From Paraphoma chrysanthemicola (Eukaryota; Ascomycota; Dothideomycetes; Pleosporales; Phaeosphaeriaceae): DNA of 64,000 nucleotides. The stretch covers positions 310,001 to 374,000 of the forward strand of contig JAGMWG010000010.1 of the NCBI GenBank assembly GCA_020744225.1, written 5' to 3'. Below, piece by piece: positions 59,085 to 64,000 of the stretch. The notes beneath the pieces are model-generated. The model had not been told where the DNA came from, made no database searches, and saw only the letters and a program-made list of their open reading frames with translations. Each line of letters starts with the position of its first letter. Positions within the stretch are counted from its first letter, which is position 1. Position numbers and translations under genes: made by a program.

Positions 59085-61342
59085 ATGTCTTTGCCAGCTG
59101 CTGAAGTCGCAGCCGACTTCCGAGATGCTCTGCAAGATCTGAGGATGAACAGTCGGCCAGAGATCAGCAATCTAACCCTCATCGCCAAGGAGAACACAGA
59201 GTATGCGCAAGCGATATCGACAGAACTCGAGCAGCATATCAAACAGGTTAGTTGTACAAACTTTCGCTCTCATCGCTGATGGAATTGTTCTTTCGAAGTC
59301 GTCTCAAACTTCTCACCATGCAAGTGACTAATATGTGATAGACACGTCCCGAGTTCAAGCTGCCAGCTCTCTACGTGCTTGACTCCATCGTCAAGAATGT
59401 CGGCACCCCGTACACGGTGTATCTTGGACGCAACATGTACAGAACGTTCATGGATGCCTACCTTGTCATGGACAAGAACACCCGAAAGGCCATGGAGGGC
59501 TTGCTGCGAACGTGGAAGCTGCCTGTGCCCGAGTCGATGGACCCCCGCCCTGTCTTCCCAGCAGACGTGACCCGGGATATTGAGAATGCACTCGCTAAGA
59601 TGCAAAGTGCTATACAGCAGCAGGTTCAGCGACCTCAACATGCACTGCCTGCTCGTCCACCGACGACTGTGGCTTGGAGGGAAACACCGACTCCACCACA
59701 AAACGGGGCACACTACCCAGCACCAAACGATCCACGAGCTCGACCAGTAAGTTCATCCAATGCTACTCCCTTTATATTTACTAATGGCCTGCTAACTCGT
59801 CGCCGACAGGGCTTCCCATCCACACCCCAATACGCACCACCTATGCACTTCCAGCCACCCCCGCAGCAGCCACCACCGATGTCTTCAGTCGACCTAGCTG
59901 ACCTGAAAACCGAGATTGCACAGCTTGTCAGCACCACGCAAGCTCGGTTCGCTACCAACTATACCGACGTGTCTCTGCGGAAGACCCTCGAGGCGCTGCT
60001 TGGCCTCAAGCATATACTGGACACGCAGACGCTTCCTCCACAACAATTAGAAGCTGTGCGTAAACAGATTCAAGCTTTAGCACCTCCGCCCACACCGACT
60101 CCAACATTTCCTACTGCGGTTCCATCCGGCTTCCCGCCTCCCACATATCCTCCTTCGACGCCTTTGCCTGGTTTTCCGCCACAACAAGCAATGCCACCGA
60201 ACTTTTCTACCGCTTTCCCTTCAGCTGGCGCTCCACCAAGTAATGCACCACCTAACGTTGCGCAGCTTCTAGCCAGCTTTAGACCCCCGATGCAGAGCAC
60301 GCCTCAGCCAGTGCCTTCACCAGCCCCTGCCACCACTTCCTTGGCCGAGTTGCTAAAGCGCGTCTCATCCCCTGCACAGTCAGGCTCAGTACCGGCAGCT
60401 ACACCATTCCAACCACCTCCTTTCCAATTTCCGGCGCCCATACCTGCACCTGCGGCAGCACCCCCTCCCGGAGCACCAGCCCCGTCTGGTAATCCAACAG
60501 CGAACCTTGCTGCACTACTCGCCCAATTCAACAAGCCTGGAGCTGTACCGCCTGCCTCGCAGCCAACTCCCGTGCAGACAATACCTACACCACAGATACC
60601 ATCACAGCCAATGGCGCTTCCACCCACCCTTGGTAGTGCGGACTGGCTTCTTAAGGCTTTGAGCAGTGTCGGAGGTGTGCCTACCAACGGCACACCTGTT
60701 GCATCACATCCTATGGCCCGCCAGACCTCGGCACCTACCAATGTCATTGACCATATTGAGCTGACTACCGCCTGGATGAAGAAGCCTCGTTTTCACCTCA
60801 TCTCCCGACTCTATGAGGCTAAACCTAACCTATGCGCGACCTGCGGTCGTCGCTTCGATGCCACATCTGAAGGCAAAGAAAAGAAGGCGCGTCACATGGA
60901 CTGGCACTTCAAGGTCAAAGACCCCGATGCGAACAAGCGCGGTGTCCACCGCAGCTGGTATATTGGCGAGAAGGAGTGGATTGACTATCGAGAAGTCGAC
61001 GAGACTGCACCGCCGAACGAACAACTTGCCACTTCCACCGCCAACAAGCCAAAGAAGCAGGCAAAGGATCGTTATGTCAGTGTGCCACAAGACCCGACAC
61101 TCCAGCACGCTCCTTGCCCTATCTGCCAGGAGAAATTCGAGACGCAATGGAACGTCGACGCCAATGACTTCGTGTGGATGGACGCTTTGCAGGTTGGAGG
61201 CAAGATCTATCACGCAACTTGCTTCGAAGAGTACAGCAAGGGTGCCGGAATTCCGATGCCAGGCACGCCCGACTCAGTTTTGGGGAAGAGAAAAGCAGAC
61301 CTAGGAGGAGACATGGAGGGAAAGAAGGTTCGGGCCTTTTAA
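59085..61342 (+). CDS. pcf11: mRNA cleavage factor IA subunit PCF11
   Basis: Binds the RNA polymerase II C-terminal domain and couples 3' end processing to termination. Exons are 59085-59246, 59342-59746 and 59810-61342, giving 699 residues. The CTD-interacting domain covers about 1-140 (DFRDALQDLRMNSRPEISNLTLIAKEN, KLPALYVLDSIVKNVGTPYTVYLG). A helix at about 215-270 precedes a long Pro/Gln/Ala-rich linker. Two zinc-binding motifs flank the Clp1-binding part: CATCGRRF (Cys531, Cys534) with HMDWH, and CPICQEKF (Cys625, Cys628) with HATC. WYIGEKEWIDYRE between them is a family signature. Intron 2 (59747-59809, 63 nt) has a GTAAGT donor and GCTAAC branch but is in frame and stop-free. Confidence 0.95.
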
Positions 61343-62174
61343 GTAATGCCCAGAAGGACTTCGTGATCTGCATGGACATGCGCGTAAATAGAAGCAGCAA
61401 GTTGTAGCCCATATACGGCTTTTTGATGCATAGCGTGGCGTTTGGGAGGACTCTCTGTCCGGTTCATAGCCATCAGCGGTGCAAATCAAGACAGGAGATG
61501 TCAATCTCCGGAACTCAATCATTTTTTATTCTACAATACATGAATCAGACGAAGTCCCTTCACCATACTCAGTGATCCACAGCCTGAACGCAGTTAACCC
61601 ATCCTCGGGTCTGTCGTGACTGTGCAGGCGTCGTCTTGGTCGAGGCCAGTGATGCATATTTCAAGGAAGGTATTGGTCTTGTGTACTTGAAGTACAGCAG
61701 AAAGGTCAATGCTTTTGCGTACATGCGTTATCTGAGATACATCCAGGCGAGCAATCGAGGCACATTTCTGAAATACTGGAAGGATGCAGGTGAGTCAGCG
61801 GGAGGAAGGCAATGCATGTAACATTCACACATACAGTCGCATCACATGTGGAGGAGATACTCAACAGAGTTGGTGGCGGTGAAACACTTCATTCAGAGGT
61901 AATGTGGCTTCCAGATTTGCTTGTGATGTATGCATTCGTGTCTGTAAAGTATCGTGAAGTTCCGCTCACTCCCACTGCAGCTCAACCTCCGACTTCCATG
62001 ATCCCGGCGCCTGGTGTCTGATGCACATAATAACGTCTGCAATGCGCCCAGAAAGTCTTCTATCCAAGCCTCGATAGTCCATCTCGTATCTCCAGTGATG
62101 CTGTGTTGCGCCAATGATGTATGTGCGCGTGAATGTGAAGGTAGTTGGTGAATGTCGATGCACCCATCCGATCT
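61343..62174. other. Intergenic region between converging genes, 0.8 kb
   Basis: 3' flanks of PCF11 and the next minus-strand gene. Short plus-strand ORFs here have no recognisable motif. Confidence 0.6.
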
Positions 62175-62909
62175 TCACTCCTTCGCCGCCTTTGCCAGCT
62201 TCCTCGCTTTGCCCTTCAGCCGCTGTGACTTGACGGGCTGTATCTCCTCGTCATCATCGCCCTCCTTTCCCAGCATCTTTTCATCACCCCTCGTCGTCAG
62301 TCCCGCCGCCGTATTCGTACTCTGTTCACTTGATGCGTCTCCCTCAGCACCAGCATCTTCCTTGACTTTTCCAAGCACCGCACCGCCCTTGCCCACACTC
62401 TTCTCAATCTCCGTGTCGCCATCGGTCTTCTTGTTCGTAGTGGACGCGAGCATCTTCATGAGCTGCTGGATCTGTGCTTCGTTGCCCTCCTCAATGAGGC
62501 CTTCTTTGATGGCGACATCGACGGCCATACGAATGCCTTCAGGTGTGTTGTCGAACATGAGCATTGTTTGCTCAGGTTGTGCAGAAGCGGGCGGTGGCTG
62601 CGACGGAGTTAGCTGTGTCGCAGGGCGGGCGAGCGCAGTTGACGACATTTTGGCATGTTGTCGTGCCATTGAAGCCGCGGTGGGCGGCAAGCTGGGCTTT
62701 TCTTCGCTGTGGGTCAGCGCGAACCCCGGTGAAGGCAGAACGCATCTGCCTCCACCGGCGACGAAGATGGGCCTTCCTTGGAGGCCTTGGACGAAACTCT
62801 CTTCCGGGAAGAGAGCAGGAGCGGGGAATTTAACGTCTCTCGACGGAGCGAGGTGCTTGTTCAGCCAAGCGAGCGCGGCTGCTTCAGTTGGGGCGTAGAA
62901 TTGTGCCAT
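62175..62909 (-). CDS. Protein of unknown function, 244 residues
   Basis: Intronless frame; the start is taken at MAQFYAPTEAAALAWLNKHLAP because the upstream in-frame ATG (62966) adds only a low-complexity stretch. I do not recognise it. Residues 1-80 look folded (EAAALAWLNKHL, FVQGLQGRPIFVAGGGRCVLPSPGFALTHSEEKPS). A Pro/Gln/Ser linker follows, then a helical part (NTPEGIRMAVDVAIKEGLIEEGNEAQIQQLMKML). The end is an acidic stretch and a basic tail (SQRLKGKARKLAKAAKE) that could be a nuclear or nucleolar signal. No membrane segment or signal peptide. Confidence 0.7.
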   Translation of the reverse strand: MAQFYAPTEAAALAWLNKHLAPSRDVKFPAPALFPEESFVQGLQGRPIFVAGGGRCVLPSPGFALTHSEEKPSLPPTAASMARQHAKMSSTALARPATQLTPSQPPPASAQPEQTMLMFDNTPEGIRMAVDVAIKEGLIEEGNEAQIQQLMKMLASTTNKKTDGDTEIEKSVGKGGAVLGKVKEDAGAEGDASSEQSTNTAAGLTTRGDEKMLGKEGDDDEEIQPVKSQRLKGKARKLAKAAKE

Positions 62910-63261
62910 TTTGAAGAAGGTGTCGAGTATTGTGTGTGGTGGGGAGGGAGAAAAAAGTGAAGACAAAATTGGTCAAATAGTCAAAATGTAAACAGTTTCC
63001 TTGGCAACACCTCCCGCAATACCATTTGCCGTTGTCATTGCTTACCTAGGATCCAGGTGACAGTGACAATGACATCTAGATGCTTCTGCCTGACTGCTTG
63101 CACGTGATGACAACATGCGTGAGAGGCGCTCGAAACATGTTTACGGCGGTGGCATGGCGATAGATATTGTGATAGAAAAGGAAGGATAAGGACTGAGATG
63201 CTCCAGGACACTCCATAAGGATAACTTTTGAGAGCCATTGAATTGGCGAAATACTACAGAA
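62910..63261. other. Intergenic region, 0.35 kb
   Basis: Promoter of the 244-residue gene and 3' flank of the aminopeptidase gene. Nothing else seen. Confidence 0.6.
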
Positions 63262-64000
63262 CTACAGATCATGCTTACTGAAACCGAGCTCGTAGATGTA
63301 TCCCAAGATGAGCTGGCCGTGTTGAAGCACGTGAGCAGGATCAATGTGCTCGATCGTATCGCGAGGAGTGTGAATATGCGGGTTGCGGTACTCGAATGCA
63401 GCTTCAAACACGAACGCTGCGGGGAAACCGTTACGAGTGGCGGAGCCGTGATCGGAGCAGGCGTAGCCGCACTGGCTCTCTACGTACGTAATGTCGGTGT
63501 ACTGGATTGACTGTCAGTCGTTTGCTCTAAGTATAGATGCAATAACACTCACCTCATTGATGACACGGCTAAGGTACTCGTTCAGAGCAGCATTGGTGAA
63601 GTCAGTGATGAGACCGAAGCTCTCAGGCTTTCCAGCATCAAGGGTAGCCTTGGTGTAGCCGACCATATCCTGCTGAAGCATAGCCCACACATCGCGACCG
63701 GCTGCTGCATACTGCGTGAAGATGTCCTGCGAACCGCGCAGACCGCCTTCTTCGGCAGCGTACCAATGGAATTCGATGGTGTTCTGCAGTTTGCTTGGGC
63801 CGAAATCTTTGTCGGACAAAAGGACACGCAGGGCGTCCAGAATGACAAACGAACCGCTGCCGTTATCGTCAACACCGGGGGCACGACCTCCGAGACGGTC
63901 TGCGGAATTCACAGAGTCGAGATGGCCACCGACAATAACGGTCCGATTGCTGCGGCCCGGAACCTTGACAATGACAGACTTTTGTGGAAAGGCGGCATGA
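63262..64000 (-). CDS. Secreted M28 leucine aminopeptidase (LAP1-like), 5' end outside the window
   Basis: Zinc aminopeptidase that trims N-terminal residues from peptides, usually secreted for nutrition. The window holds the 3' part: an exon from the right edge to 63553 and a last exon 63501-63262. Both metal-binding sets are visible: GGHLDSVN (His), GVDDNGSGS (bridging Asp), AAEEGGLRGS (catalytic and metal Glu), QQDMVGY (Asp) and the final HTPRDTIEHID (His). SQCGYACSDH carries the Cys pair of the LAP1 disulfide. The C-terminus (HGQLILGYIYELGFS) matches the family. Two acceptors nine bases apart, ending at 63511 and 63502, both keep frame; the second gives the family-like NE|YTDITYV. Confidence 0.93.

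Noticed and set aside
62152..62898. Plus-strand 248-residue ORF opposite the 244-residue gene
   Set aside because: Ser/Pro-rich antisense reading; the minus strand has the more protein-like composition and a plausible start. This choice is the least certain of the strand decisions.

Overview
The window is nuclear DNA of a filamentous ascomycete, most likely a Dothideomycete of the order Pleosporales. Evidence for this: genes carry short spliceosomal introns (about 45-180 nt, mostly 46-63) with GTANGT-like donors and CTAAC/CTGAC branch sites. The gene content is typically fungal (GH55 glucanase, PHO80-type cyclin, HDA1 with an Arb2 tail, extracellular cupredoxin-like protein, LAP-type M28 peptidase). 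The binding sites of the gpd1/gpd2 phylogeny primers, used on Alternaria and Cochliobolus, are present intact in the GAPDH gene. I see no bacterial operon, CRISPR array, rRNA, convincing tRNA, or intact transposon.

Layout. 0-11 kb, all minus strand: an unrecognised protein (5' end in the window, 3' end cut by the left edge), a PHO80-like cyclin, a membrane-anchored cupredoxin-like secreted protein and the class II histone deacetylase HDA1. 12.8-17 kb: GAPDH (minus) and cytochrome c oxidase subunit IV/5 (plus), divergent across about 2 kb. 18-28 kb, minus: a 1112-residue protein of unknown function, an amino acid permease and a GH55 exo-beta-1,3-glucanase. 28-31.8 kb: a gene-poor stretch and an F-box-like gene with an in-frame stop. 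32-38 kb, dense: TOM5, NUP57/NUP54, the complex I subunit NDUFA8 homologue, an unknown 298-residue protein and APC15. 38.1-44.7 kb: 6.6 kb with no gene I can support. 44.7-61.3 kb: a Spt23/Mga2-like N-terminal domain protein, mitochondrial ClpX (MCX1), glycogen branching enzyme, F1-ATPase beta, IWS1/SPN1 and PCF11. 62-64 kb: an unknown acidic-to-basic tailed protein and the 3' end of an M28 aminopeptidase that runs off the right edge.

Functional themes. Five genes make mitochondrial proteins (COX5, TOM5, NDUFA8, MCX1, ATP2); GAPDH and branching enzyme add central carbon and glycogen metabolism. IWS1 and PCF11, both RNA polymerase II factors, share a divergent promoter. Exon joins were worked out by eye; for every complete multi-exon model the summed exon length is a multiple of three and restores the conserved family sequence where the family is known.

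The points most worth a second look are the Spt23/Mga2-like protein without IPT, ankyrin or membrane anchor; the F-box-like gene with a TAG in an otherwise coherent frame; a run of genes whose first coding exon is only 10-33 nt; and three introns of length 3n with no stop, which hide inside long ORFs and would be mis-annotated as coding. I found no clear evidence for a wholly new biological system.
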